64,000 nucleotides of DNA from Buddleja alternifolia (GCA_019426215.1 CM033408.1:10543077-10607076); one strand, 5' to 3'. Positions 35,113-47,519 are shown, counted from the stretch's first letter. Translations and numbers: made by a program. Notes: generated by a model not told the origin, from the letters alone.

Positions 35113-35983
35113 ATTAGGATTATGCCTTCAGATGTCATAGAGGATAGAATGTATAGGGCATATATCTTGTATTGAACTTAAACTCTTCTTAAATATAAAA
35201 GGCATTATTGAGTTTTCACTTAATTCTTATCTATATCTATAGGTTGTGTAAAACGTTTTGTCCATGTTTTCAGTGCGACCCCTCTACTTCCTATGGGATA
35301 GGAAGATTGGCACTAGAGAGATTGATCTTGATTACTAAAATAAGTTCGCAAGTAATATGAAGTCTTTAATGGACAAATAAAGACTTCGAATACTTGTACA
35401 ATCTTAGCTCCGACATGGGAGTGCCTGTCTGGTATCATAAGATGATAGGAGATTAAGATTGTAGACACGTTAGTGGAACTGATATGTTCGAACACGACTC
35501 GCATTGGTTCTGTCACATGGGTTTTCACTCTGTGACTGTCAATGACGGAACTGATTATGCGTAATAGGTATATGTGAACCTTTGACCTGAAGTATCAGGC
35601 TGAAGATGGACTTGTGATGTCAAGTCTTTCACTAGAGTAGTTAGACCCAATTCACCCTTTGGTGGGGTCAACCTCGAAATGCGGACCTGATGGGCAAGTG
35701 GTAATCTTAGCAGATATCTAATATGGGAGTTTTTCTCTCATAAGTGAATGAGTATGTACCTTATGTAACTATAGATAAATAAAGATCAAAGTCTTTGGCC
35801 AAAGCAAACGAGACGATTGTGCTTGGCACTAAATTGATCTCAATGATCTCGTATATATTATGATTTATACATATGGTCAAGTCCAGTGAGTTTGACATAA
35901 CCATGACTCTCACTTGACCGGGAAATGTGAACAAAGGGTTTATACATATACGGTATTTACGATTGGAAGGTTTCAGAATGATC

Positions 35984-37086
35984 AAGGTTTCGGAAAGATC
36001 AAAGGCCCCTTACTGCATGCCTGGGCGCCCCCTGAACTTTTGCCCCAAGAAAGACACGCCATGTAGGCAGCGCCCAGGAGCCGATCGACGCGCGCCTAGG
36101 CGCCGCCATAACAGAATTCTGAATGTATAAATTGGATTTTTCAATTCATTTGAAGGGTTCGAAATCTGGGAGATTGGAGGCGATTTGCTGGGTTTTGGGC
36201 CATTCTTCATCAACTTTAAGAGGCTAAGAAGGGGCTTTAGCTTAGGATTGAAGCTCTTGACTCGGATACATCATCGATCAAGCAACATAGGGAGTTTTTA
36301 TATGTTTTTCATTACATACTTGTCCATGATTATGTATATGACTACATTAGGCTCTTTTATGTTATTGATTATGAGCTAAATTTGTGAGACTAAGGCCATG
36401 TGAAGGCCAAATTTATGAGTTAATATATATGAAGTTATTTTTGTATTAATTTTCCTATTGCTTTGTGTGTTAATTTTATGCTTTCATTACAATCATGTGC
36501 TTGATCACCATATGCTTGCTATCTTGCCTAATCTAGTTGTTCGAGAGAAGATAGGTTAGGGTTCAAGGGAATTAACACATCATCCGAAACAAATGAGAAA
36601 TTGCTCCTAGAAATAGGTAAAGATTTTCGGGTGCTGTTAGCTGAATTTATTCGGGGAAACTCTAGAACGTTAATGCATGGTCATTGATTAGATTCTCAGA
36701 TAGACATATTTAGAGAATCGTCAATTAATCATAGGATTATTATGAGCTGAGACATCGGGTAATAGTTAACTTAGGAGTTTCCACCAAAGCAATAGGAGTC
36801 TAATAATTCGAGGAGCAACCATATATATATTGACGAGTAGATTCGATTGTAGCATGTGCCTTGGTCATTTTATCATACGTGAGTTTTAATCTATAGTTCG
36901 TTCTTCTTTCATCCTTCGTTTATTCAATCAATTCTTGCACGTTACTTTAATTGTCTTCCTTTTATTGTTAATCATAAACTAAAATACCTAGTCCTTGAGG
37001 TTCGACAACCCGGACTTTTAGTCCACTTTTATTACTATCACGACTAGTATACTTGCTATCTAAGCACGTTAGATACTAGCGTGTCA
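35984..37086 (+). repeat. Solo-LTR-like insertion X3, truncated at its start
   Basis: Same family as X1 and X2 in the opposite orientation. It ends gctagcgtgtca-like (actagcgtgtca). The first part, about 370 bases in X2, is missing, and the join to the copia2 LTR is at about 35983. The GC-rich tract (36015-36115), TATA-like tataaatt (36125) and the conserved downstream region are present. The frame 36185-36379 is chance. Confidence 0.8.
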
Positions 37087-38383
37087 TTTGTGCATTTAAG
37101 TTTTATCACTTGAGTTTAAGTTTTAGATTCAATTATCACTTGATTCATGCCATTTGTGCGTTTAATACGTGTGTTAAGTGACTACAAGTTTTAATTTGAT
37201 ACAATCGAAGAAAGGGCGGAAAAACACTTCAAAACAGTTCTTCAAGACAAAATCAAGCACGCCTGTGCATCACCCTTACCACGCCTGTGCGCCAAGGAGA
37301 AGAAAAGAAGACCAAACATTCTGCACCTCACGTACAGGCGTGATCTTAGTCATGCCTGTACGTCGCCACCCTCACGCCTGGGCGTGATGCACCGTCTTTG
37401 CCACGCCTGTGCGTGATTATCTGCTCGCCTGGGCATCGATGTCCTGTTTTGGATCCTCTATAAATACAACATCAAGACCAGCAGCTAGGGTTAACTTGGA
37501 GGCTACCTTGGAGGACAAAACTCACTTGATATATCATATTTTGAAGAACAAGAAGGAGGATTAGCAAGGGATCGAAGCTTAGAATTTGATTTTCTCATCA
37601 ATCAAGTGTACTAGGGAGTGATTTATTGCTTTCATTTCATCTTTAATCATGAACAATTACATGTTTTTCTCATATTTTCTTGTATCGTTAATTATGAGCT
37701 AAATCTGTAAGACAAAGGCCATGTGAAGGCCTATTTGTGAAGTATCTATATAATAGTTGGTTGTTGAATCAATTCATGTATTGCTATGGGTTGTGAATAT
37801 GTTCTTGTTCTACTTACATGTGCTAGATCACCATGTGTTCGATAAATTGCCTAGGTGAATGTTTCAAGAGAACATTGATCTAGGGTGCATGAGATTCACC
37901 ACATAATCCGTAAACAATAAGGAATTGCCCATTAAGTGACAAACGGTAGAGATTCCCGGAAATTCTAGAACTTAAATGCATGATTATTGGTTAGATTCTC
38001 GGATAGAAATATTTTGGGAACCATCAATTAGTCATAGTATTATTATCGCCGAGACATCGGTTAGTAATTATAAAAGGTTTTTTCCACCATAGCAATATAG
38101 GTCTAATGATTCAACAACTTACATTATTAAGATATTGTGTCAAATTGAGCCTTCGCATGTGCCGTAGTCGTCTTTAACAATTAAAGTTTAAATCTGTTGT
38201 TTACCTTTACTCTCACTTTTTACACATCTGTGCTACCTTAATCTTTACTTTAACGTTTATTAAGAAATCTAAAACTAGAATACAATTCCCTGTGGGTTCG
38301 ACATCCCGGACTTAATTGTCCACTTTATTACTACACACGACCAGTCCACTTGCTGTGCAAACACGTGAGGTTCTAGCATGTCA
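37087..38383 (+). repeat. Solo-LTR-like insertion X4, diverged copy
   Basis: Same orientation as X3 and more diverged. It shares the gttaagtga start region, a GC-rich tract of acgcctgtgcg/acgcctgggcg units (37255-37440), a TATA box (ctataaata, about 37457), the conserved middle and the end ttctagcatgtca. Its left edge next to X3 is not clear; no duplication was found. The LTR of copia2 resumes at 38384. Confidence 0.7.
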
Positions 38384-38928
38384 CAAATCTCGGGGCTAAA
38401 TAAGGAGTCCAATTGGACGCCTATGAGGCCTCAAAGTGGCGTCTTTGAGAGGCCACATATTAGGGCTCTTTTGTTTTGACTTATTCAATAAGTCATGAGG
38501 TATATAAGGACTCTTTGACTTAGAACAAGTAAGAAGAAGGAGAATACACAACTCTCATAACTCTCAAAAGAAAGACAAATATTCCTCCCCTCCTCTATAC
38601 CTAGCCGTCGACCATAGAGAAAGAAAAAAGGGGATTTTTCGTTTGTTGATCCGTGCGTGACGATTTAGAGACGATGTATTTTCATTGTTCGGATCAAGTT
38701 CAAGTTTGAAGAATCAAACCAAAGGATTGAAGATTTGGAAGCTTCAATGTTTCGAGTTTGGAGAAGAAGTTTTTCTCCATCATCATATTCATATTAACGA
38801 GTAAGTTTTATTCGTTATACGCTTTTAGATTCAATTATGCGAATTGGAGTACCTATTGCGTTTTCGTTTTATTTTTTGAAATCCCTTCCGCAGCGTTTAT
38901 GTTTTTTCGAACAAAACCCAACACTTCT

Positions 38929-39102
38929 TTGGTTTCACAACAACCTCAATTTGTGCTTCCTGCAACGAAATTGTCAAGCTTGATTATTCTTCCATCTCCT
39001 ACCATCGTTCCCACGACAAAATTCGACTTTAACCAAAAACGCTTCCCTATAGACCTAGATCAAAGACGTCTCCTAAATCTACAACTATGCCTCTGTACTA
39101 GT
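38929..39102 (-). other. Internal region 2 of the LTR array, part right of copia2
   Basis: Continues the alignment to internal region 1 (from the match to about 23165). It ends at a mutated inverse primer site (cctctgtactagt). Confidence 0.85.
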
Positions 39103-39620
39103 TATTAGGGATGGTAGCATCAGAGCACGAAAAATAATCAAAAATCAATAAATCTAAACCAAAATATGAAGATAGAAAACACGAGGATTTTAATGTGGTT
39201 CGGCATAACTTGCCTACATCCACGAGCCAACTAGACTACATCTTCATTTCTTTCAAAGTGAATCAACCAAATACAATGGTTACAAGTTCTTATTTATAAG
39301 TGAAGAGTCTTGACACACAAGGAAACTAAAAACCTAATCTAAATAGGAAACACAATCCTATTCTTAGGTAATTAGGAAACACTTCTAATACTAGTCAATT
39401 ACCAAATTCAAGCCAAAATCACTTAGGAAATAAAATCCCTTGCTCCAAATCAATATTCACGCGGTCAAACCGACGTTGACCACACGGTTGACTTTGTCAA
39501 ACCCGTGTTTACCACGGTCAAACTGCCTTTGACCACTCCGAGACCCCTTTTTTTGGATTTTTCTTTACTTTATTGACTTTTCACAATCCTTTGTATAAAT
39601 CAGTCTCTTCAAACCCATCA
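39103..39620 (-). repeat. LTR 3 of the tandem LTR array
   Basis: 518 bp, tattagggatgg ... aaacccatca, full length like LTR 1 but with its first TG changed to TA. Followed by the duplication tatac. Confidence 0.92.
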
Positions 39621-39652
39621 TATACGGCTTCAAATATATATATATATGTGGG

Positions 39653-39666
39653 CACCACAAAAAATA

Positions 39667-39701
<35 letters not shown>

Positions 39702-39716
39702 TTATTTTTTGTGGTG
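39653..39716. repeat. AT-rich palindrome
   Basis: caccacaaaaaataaata followed by TA repeats and then the inverse tatttattttttgtggtg: a near-perfect hairpin of about 64 bases. The phrase gggcaccac occurs just before it and again at about 39736. It may be a tiny MITE-like hairpin or a slippage-expanded TA tract. Confidence 0.8.
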
Positions 39717-40395
39717 TATATATATATATATATATGGGCACCACGCATTTGGTGCTCGATACAAATCATTTTTATACTTGTAATATAACTTCCAGTGATG
39801 AAATATTACTTTTGTGTTTAGATCAAATGAATGTGAACTCTCAAAATTATAGAATTGTAAGTAGTTTAAATTTGAATTTGATCAATAATTCCTAATGACC
39901 GTATCAACCAATTTGTAATCTTTCTCAACCCGAAAGAATGGCAATTCATAGACAATAAATTTAGCTTATGGACATATATTTTCAAATCATACACCACAAT
40001 TGAAGATACTTACAGTAGAACTATGTTCATTGTCGATCTTCAACTATACATCAACAGAAACATACAATTTTTTCATATCAAAACTTAAGTCCACAGAAGC
40101 ATATCTAATTTACAAACACGTCAACTCGCATGTAGCTTAACGAGTGACTTTAGATTGAGGCACCTTCCTATAGTCGAATGAATCATTTTTCTTTTATCTC
40201 TTTCTAAGAACACCAATAAAAAAATTCCCTTTGTAGAACTCCATTTGTCCACAACACTCAGTGCTATAACCACAAACACCTTGTAAACGAAGTTGCTCCC
40301 ACACAAAAGTATCTGGCCAAACAGAAGGTAAAATTTTCAAATTTAACTTTTCGGAAGAACTCACGGAGCATGGGCTCATTGGAAAAATATCTAGC
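39717..40395. other. Flank between the LTR array and copia3
   Basis: AT-rich, no recognisable gene. Two overlapping minus frames (40121-40379) contain residues such as LPSVWPDTFVWEQL, but no domain could be assigned. Ends with ctagc, the presumed duplication of copia3. Confidence 0.5.
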
Positions 40396-42780
40396 TAATA
40401 GAGTAGATGCCCGGCTCGCTAATTTATTTGGGCGCCAACCTTGTAATAGTTAAACTCTATGGACAATCTTTCCCTTATAAATATAGTCAATTCTGAATGG
40501 AAATCTTTATTCTTGTATTTATATCTTGCATATATTAGAATGAAGTCCCTTAGGATCACACATGGCTACGGGATGTCATCGCACATCGAGAATGGCAATG
40601 ATGGAATACGTCTCTAAGACTGTGATCCTTAAACAATGTTCTAAGTAATAAAAGCGTTTGTCAAGATGACGGATATTGGCGAACTCGAAAGAATTGTTTG
40701 TACGATACATACTCTAGGAAAGTGTACCTCGTTCCATAGGTATTGGCACGGTGAAAGTCAGTGTATGTATGAGGGTTTCTATTTGGAATAGGTAAACCGA
40801 ACCACCCCAAGGAAGTTCCTTAAAAGGAATCCCAGTCGAATCTGGAACTTTCTACAGTCACGTAATATAAGAGTAATCCTCATGGACCTGAGATTCCATA
40901 GGCTATCTTGTATATAATCCATCACACTTTGACTTACTTCATGATCGTGTATTAGGATCGTTACATGGGGTATTTCGGGTGTGATCTGATCATATATGGA
41001 GATTCATGAGAATCAAGATAAGATCTATCTCTGACTTATATTGTCAGTGATCGCCTATGTTTACATGAGAAAGTGGACTTAGGAAATCTTTGGCTGAAAT
41101 ATGACTTCTAAAGAGGTGTAGGGTTTCCTCATTTAGATGGTCAAAGTCAACTCTACTGTAAATGGGAAACACATATATTGAGTTATTAGGGTTTCGACTA
41201 AACCTATACCCTAGACTCAATTAGGAGATCATGATGAAGGAATCTTACTTATATGAGGATCGTGATTGTGAAAGGCGTATCTTTACATATCGTTTATGTC
41301 TAGGTTTGCGTGGCCCGTTGCTAGACAGTAACCATGATTTGTAGGTGTCTTGAATTAATATGATGGTTAAATCAAGACTTGATTAAATCAAGTTGCATTT
41401 AATCTAGTATTTCTATTTTTGGAAAGAACACTAGCACTTTGGGAAAGTGTACCTACTACTAGCACATAAACGAGCCTAAGGGGTCACACACAAATTCTGT
41501 AGACTTTTCTCTTTAAAGTGTGAATTAATCAATTTGAGGATATTGAGGAAATTAGGAAAGTATAGTATTTTCCTAATTGAGAATATAAATTAATTAGTGG
41601 AGACTAATTAATTAAGACTATTTATTTAATCTTGATGAATTAATTAATTAATGGACTTAGTAAAGTCCAAGTAATTTATTTAATTGGGTTGGACGACTCA
41701 TTTTAAATAAATAAAATGAAAATTTGGTAGAAATAAATAAAGTAGGACTTTATTTATTAAAGTTAATTAAAAGGATTGAATTGTTTGTAGTTAATTAGTT
41801 GGAGTCCAGAATTAAATCAAGAGATTAAAACTTGGACTCCAAGACTAGATAGAGAGGTGTGTGTTGGGTGTGTATAAAGTAAGAAATCCCTTCCTTCCCC
41901 AACTTCTTGATCAAAGGTAAATCATTGGATGATTTATGCAATTAAGGAAAGATAAGCTACTTGGTAACTAAGTCTATTCCTTTAGGAATTATATTTATAT
42001 TAGATAAACATATAAGATAATTTATATATATATATATATATATATATACATACATGCTAAGCGTGTATTACACACACACACACATATATATATATGTATA
42101 TATGTTATTAATTTATATATATTACATGGAAGAATTCTAGATAAGATATATCTAGAAATAAGGAAAGAATTAAATCTTGGGGATTAAATATTTCCTTATA
42201 TCAATTGTACTAGGGTTAGGATTCTACCTCTATATATATATGTGATCAAGCAAAGAGAAAATTACAATTGTTCCTACACTAGTAAAGTCGGCCAACACAT
42301 AGAAAAAGAATAGGAAAAATCCGTTCCTCCCCTCTCTCACTTAGCCGTCCCCTACCTATTATTCAAGGTGTAATTTTGCTCATGTGTTGAGCTTAATTAC
42401 TCACTAAATATATTTCACACCTTTTCACATAAGCCTAAAAATAGTTTCTAGATTCGTTTTATTGGCTAGCACCGGAAATAGGACGTTTGGAGATTCAAGG
42501 GGGTGTGGACTATTCTTAGAGGCGCAGCAATTGAGGTGCTACAACTGGAGATACAAAAGGCGTTTTTGTGTGGAAACAAAGTATGGATTTTGGAATCTTG
42601 TAGCGGGTTGATGAAGATCCAACCGAAACTAAAATTCTCTATTTTTTGAATTTTTAATTTAGTATGAATTAATCCAGCCGACTAAATCCATGCCGGGGTG
42701 TTTTATGTTTATACTTTCATTTAGTGTAAATTTTTAATCTTCTACTGAGTTAGTCACCCCGGGGATTACCCAACCCAACA
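40396..42780 (+). repeat. Left LTR of copia3
   Basis: 2385 bp, starting taatagagtagatgcc (the right LTR has tgatagag) and ending acccaaca. The first 820 bases align with 52984-53627 and 55134-55217. Contains TA/CA microsatellites at 42020-42100. Confidence 0.92.
42015..42120. repeat. TA and CA microsatellite in the copia3 LTR
   Basis: Runs of tatatata and acacacaca within the left LTR. Confidence 0.85.
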
Positions 42781-42781
42781 G

Positions 42782-42793
42782 TGGTATCAGATC
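42782..42793 (+). other. Primer binding site of copia3
   Basis: tggtatcagatc: one mismatch to the usual tggtatcagagc. Confidence 0.85.
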
Positions 42794-44662
42794 CCGGTTA
42801 GCTCGATTAATTTGTTATTATGTGATTTATGTGTTTTCATTTTATTATGTTTATGTTAATGAAAATTGAAAAGCATGCTAAATTAATATATTTGTTGCCA
42901 ATTGGGATTGAATTTGTTTTAATTGCAATCTTGTTGAATTATTTATTAAAATGAAATTTGGTATCAAGAGTCAATGATAAATGGGAATCGGTTTTAGGTG
43001 GTAACTCAGGAGTTGAGACTGCTAGCAAAGAGAGGTTGCACGACGGGTAGGCTGAAAGGTTAGCCCGCCATCCAACTCGACTCGATGCCGGCGAGCTCAA
43101 GTCGGGTAACTGCCTGGCCGAGCCGCTTCCAGGCAGCGACATGCCACTGCGCGCTGTGTGCGCAAAGTAGACACACTACCGGGCAGTGTGCCAAGGAGGC
43201 ATCGCCGAGAGACGATGTCATAGGGTCGGTTAACCCGTGACCCGACCAGACCCGACCCGATTCTTGATTAAATTTTTTTTAATTTATTTTTTGAAATTAT
43301 ATTAATTTTGGAGATTAAAAGTTCTGAAAATATTCATTTCTTAAAAAATGAATTTTTGAGAATAATAAAAATTTTTAAATTGAATTTAAAAGGATTTTAT
43401 TGAGTTAAGGTTTAAAAAAAAATTATTTTGAAAATATTTATTTAGGAAATTAGATTTGCAAAAATTATGTATTATTTTAGGTTGAGATTTATGATTTTGG
43501 AAATTATTTATTTCAAACCTAGAAATAATATTTTGAAGAAAAATCCAAATAAATCCCAATATGCATGATTTAAATTGAACGACGAATGGGTAAATTAAAT
43601 ATCACATTTATGTGAGCTTGGCATGAATTATGTGATATGGGATGAACCACGAGCCTAGGTTATGCGACTGGTTTTTGTATGTATGTAATTCTAGAGTTGT
43701 AAAAGTAGCCGGTTTGGCTCCTTTCATTTTCTATCATTAGATTAGTTGTAATTAGATTATATGCTTTAATTGAAGACGAAGAATAAAGATGCAGGCCAAA
43801 TTGAAGATTTGTATGTTGTGGAGATTCCATTGTAATAGATTAGTTGTTTTTACATTCCAAAAGTCCGGACCCATTTTGGCTCAGTGGGTTGCATAGGTTA
43901 GGGCTCGAGGTGGTTCGCCCTTATTTACTCGCTTTGTGGATGTTTATTTTATCTTTCATGTTTATTATGTTATATGTTTGGAAAGCATGCAGAGGATAGA
44001 TAACCTTAAGGAGATAATTGTAATCTGATGAGACCAATCGATATGTTTAATTCCCTCCTAAAAAAATATCAGGCTTATGAGGAGTAAAAGACGGGATTTT
44101 TAATTCCTTGCCTTCCATCATAAGTAGATGACATGAGAAACGCCGCCGAAAGATTAAATCTAGGCTCATAAATTGGGGTGGATTCAATCCAATGTAGCAT
44201 GTGATCACCACTAAGCATAAAGATGCCCCGTGGGATTTGTTTGTCTATTACTGGCTCATATAATTAGGGAGTAATTAGATCAATGAATTGACCAAATGAT
44301 ATTTGATGGGTCGAGCCTAGCATAGATTAGCATATGGGCTCATAAAATTGGTGCATATGTGAAAGATGAGGATAAATCTTTAGAACTATCCAACGAGGCA
44401 GAAGGACCGGTAAGGCTACCATATGGGCCAATCATATGGGCTCATAAAATTGGGGTGTATGGTTGCAACCTAATGTTGCAACCTAATTGGATCTCAAGCC
44501 AACTAAAAGAGATGATGTCTCTTTCGAATTTCACCAAGAGAGTGGTGGAATTTGGAAAAATAGTGGGAGACTTGTATAATTAAAGACCAAATTGTATAAG
44601 GACCTTATTTAGAAAATTTGCTAACTCTCTGCCTCACTTATTATTTTTGTAGAACAATCATA
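42794..44662 (+). other. Untranslated leader of copia3
   Basis: Non-coding. Phrases such as catatgggctcataaaattggggt recur (about 44335, 44445) and correspond to similar repeats in the copia1 leader. No gene. Confidence 0.7.
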
Positions 44663-45816
44663 ATGTCTAATCCAATCAAAAACTTTCTTGAAACAAACAA
44701 ATTGACCAGTACAAATTTTGAAGATTGGCTTCGAAACTTGAAAATCATCCTCCAATCTGAAAAGAGAGATTAAATACTCTCGTACCTTTTTTGAGTCAAA
44801 CTTGACAATGATGCATCTCATGATGAGAGGTTTGAGTATAAAACATGGAAAGAGGATGACATGTAAGTAAGATGTCTCATGTTGGTTTCCATGAACAATA
44901 AGTTGCAAAGACAACACGAGATGATCCAAAATGCTGTGTCTATCCTACACCATTTACAAGAACTCTATGGTACACGAACTAGGAGGGAACGGTACAACTG
45001 AAGGTTCTGATGTGAGCGCCCACGTGCTGAAAATGATTGGGTTGATTAAAAAATTGATTAGTGTAGGCGTGGAGCTCGACGGTGAAATTTCTATGGACTT
45101 GGTCCTACAATCACTACCTAGTTCCTATGATAAATTTGTTGCCAACTTCAGTATGAACCAAATGAAAGCTAGGCTCCCTGAGTGTTGAAGACTGCTGAGA
45201 GCACGATTCAAAAAGACAAGCCAGTGATGCTTGTTAAGCTTTCATCTCGACCACTAGCCTGGAAAGGTAATTCAAGTGGCAAGAAGAAAAAGGTTAACAA
45301 GAAGGTGAAAGGCAGGGGAGGAGTTAAAAAGAGTAAAAATGCAAAGTCTAATAATTGCTTCAACTATGGGAAGCCTGTACATTGCAAAAGGAACTGAAAG
45401 GAGCTCTTAAAAGCTTAAGGTATGTTCTTTGTTGAAATTAACATGTTTGTTAATAATGCTTCTTGAATAGTTGACACTGGGTGTAGTATTCACCTTTGCG
45501 ATGATTTGTAGGTGATGACAAGAAGCAAGGAACTAAATAGAGGAGAGATGACCCTAAGGATGGGAAATAGAGCAATGGTTGCAGCCAAAGTTGTGGGGAT
45601 TACGTACTTAGATTTAGGAGATAGAAAATTAGTTTTAAATTATGTTTATTTTGCTCCTGAGATAATTAAAAATATCATTTCTATTCCTTGTTTGGATCGA
45701 GATGAATATTGTTTTGAGATTCACAGTAAATATTTACTTTTGTTTTATGAATCTTCCATTATCTTGGAATCAAAATTGCAAGATGGACTTTATATTATTT
45801 TTTCCACTATTTCTAA
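44663..45816 (+). pseudogene. gag: copia3 gag and protease remnant
   Basis: The start is ATG at 44663 (MSNPIKNFLETNKLTSTNF, then DWLRNLKIILQ). Several stops and frameshifts follow (first TAA after KRD). Recognisable pieces: the DLVLQSLPSSYDKFVANFSMNQ-type capsid end (45000-45180), a lysine-rich stretch, a damaged zinc knuckle CFNYGKPVHCKRN (the second C changed to Y and a W lost), and the protease motif VDTGCSIHLCDDL near 45470. The region ends at the insertion of copia4 in the pre-integrase segment. Confidence 0.88.
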
Positions 45817-47503
45817 TGTTAGGTGCATGCCTTCAATGCTAATGAAGAATTAGATTTAGTAGGGCATTCATGAGTTATTTTGTACAAATGATAATATTTC
45901 TATTTATAGAATAAATGTTTTGATTTTGTTCATGTAAATATAATTGGCATTTAAGTGTGTTGAACAAATAGTCCTTGAGATTTGAAGATAGATTTTCCAC
46001 CTCTTACATGGATGAGAGGAGGCACTGGAAGAGTCAAGTACTTCATCTCTTAATGATGGTTCGCGAGTTAAGTAATTTTAATTGGGCATTAAAATTCAAC
46101 TCGTATGACACCTGTTTTGACAAGGAGTGTCAGTTGAAAACTGATTAGATAGTGGGAGCTTGTGTCATAAATATAGTTAATGGAATTAACATATTTGAAC
46201 TAAACTCGCATTAATCCAATCACATGTACTCTTTGACAGTCAATGATTGGGATTAAGATTGCAATAGTATGTGTGGACTTTAGACCTGAGGAGTTATTTA
46301 CAATGTTCTTGTAGTATTAGATGTGTTACCAGAGTAGTTAGACCCATATCACCTGATAGGTGGGGTCAACCTCGAAGTACGATTCATATGGTGCATTCGA
46401 CATTGTAAGATAAATGCCAATATGGGATTCACCGTCTCGATAGTAAATGAGTATGTGACCTGGACGATCATAAGTAATTGAAATTATAAGTCTTTGGCAA
46501 AAGCATATAAACTAACTAGTGATGGTCACTGAGGGTAGTTTGGTAATTTCACATTATTATGATTGCTGAGTACAACATGAAGTTCTATGAGTTTGACATA
46601 CCATAGCTCTTACTTGATCGGGTCACATCGGTGAAGAGTTTATACGCATACGGTAATCGAATCAAGGCTCGTGATAACATATTCATCTCATATTCAATTG
46701 GGCTACGATTTGGTTCCACGGTGCTGGTTAGGTGACAACCTTATCCTTTGGTATCCTTTCATTGCCAATTGAATCAAGCCTAGAGAGTCGCGCTATATGA
46801 AGAAAATGAATTATTTTCTATGCTAAGGGTATTTTGGTAAATTCACATTATATGAGAATGACTAACAAAATGGATGCCATGATTTAATTAAAAATATTTA
46901 ATTAGATTAAATAAATTAATTAAATCATTTCGTTCATAACTTAAATTAATTGGAATTTTATAAGTTGAATTAAATTAATTGGATTAAGTTTAATTGGATT
47001 ACAGTAATTAATTAAAAGTTAATTGAATTTGGACTAGGATTTAATTAATTACACATTGGTTAAGATGGAACAAAGCCCGGAAGCCCATTCCTAGAAGGCC
47101 TAGCGGCCGCCCCCCTCTAAATGTATTAGGGGTTTTGTTTATTAACTTGGTATAAGTTGTTAGTCAGTGAAAGAATTCCACACAAGTCATTATTTTGCAT
47201 CTTACTTTGAGAGAAACAAACCTATAGCAAAATAAAAGACAAAAATTCCCTCCCTCTCTTCTAACTAGCTACCGCCGCCATTATTTTCGTGGAGGAGATC
47301 GAAGCTTTCTTGGAAATGTTTCTTCCGCGTGATAATCTAGAGGCAGGAATCTGGGACTGCTACTGATTAATCAAATTTTTGTCATCAAGAGGTAATTCGA
47401 TTATCCTCTTTCGCAATTTTCTTGTGTGAATTATATCATGAAACCCCGGATTTGGATTTTGGAGTGATTCGAATTAAATTTTTATCTGCTAGATCAAATC
47501 ACA
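45817..47503 (+). repeat. Left LTR of copia4
   Basis: Starts tgttaggtgcatgcc, similar to the copia2 LTR start. The end is placed at aatcaca before gaagtggtatcaaagcc, but could differ by a few bases. Positions 45850-46543 match 50240-50930. Confidence 0.8.
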
Positions 47504-47507
47504 GAAG

Positions 47508-47519
47508 TGGTATCAAAGC
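47508..47519 (+). other. Primer binding site of copia4
   Basis: tggtatcaaagc, one change from tggtatcagagc. Confidence 0.8.

Larger units (their letters stand above)
24607..38923 (+). mobile_element. Ty1/copia retrotransposon copia2, itself invaded by solo LTRs
   Basis: The element lies in internal region 2 of the LTR array with the 5-bp duplication cttct (24602-24606 and 38924-38928); internal region 1 shows the uninterrupted sequence. The left LTR (net about 1.77 kb) carries two inserted solo LTRs. The body holds primer site, gag, pol and purine tract. The right LTR carries two more insertions and a deletion. The polyprotein frame has eight in-frame stops but no frameshift that I can detect, so decay is mostly by point mutation. 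Confidence 0.95.
35113..38923 (+). repeat. Right LTR of copia2 with insertions X3 and X4 and a deletion
   Basis: Starts tattaggattatg (TG changed to TA) and ends aaaacccaaca. It matches the left LTR up to 35983 and again from 38384. Between them the LTR interval equal to 25479-25841 (363 bases) is missing and X3 plus X4 occupy the site. The last part shows the sequence without X1 and X2. Confidence 0.92.
21774..39620 (-). mobile_element. Non-autonomous LTR element with three LTRs in tandem (LTR-int-LTR-int-LTR)
   Basis: Three related LTRs (21774-22293, 23343-23749, 39103-39620) alternate with two copies of a roughly 1-kb internal region. The orientation is minus: the primer site tggtatcagagcc lies on the minus strand at 23328-23340, and a purine-rich tract ends at the other LTR edge. 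The complete array is flanked by the 5-bp duplication tatac (21769-21773 and 39621-39625), so it behaves as one insertion. The internal regions encode nothing recognisable (LARD/TRIM-like). The second internal region is split by copia2. Tandem LTR arrays usually arise by unequal recombination between LTRs or by integration of concatemers. Confidence 0.92.

Noticed and set aside
36185..36379. 64-codon frame also seen reversed at 28468-28662
   Set aside because: Both lie in copies of the X solo-LTR family; the similarity is DNA homology, with no coding evidence.
39573..39788. Frames made of I and Y repeats over the AT palindrome
   Set aside because: Translation of a simple TA repeat.
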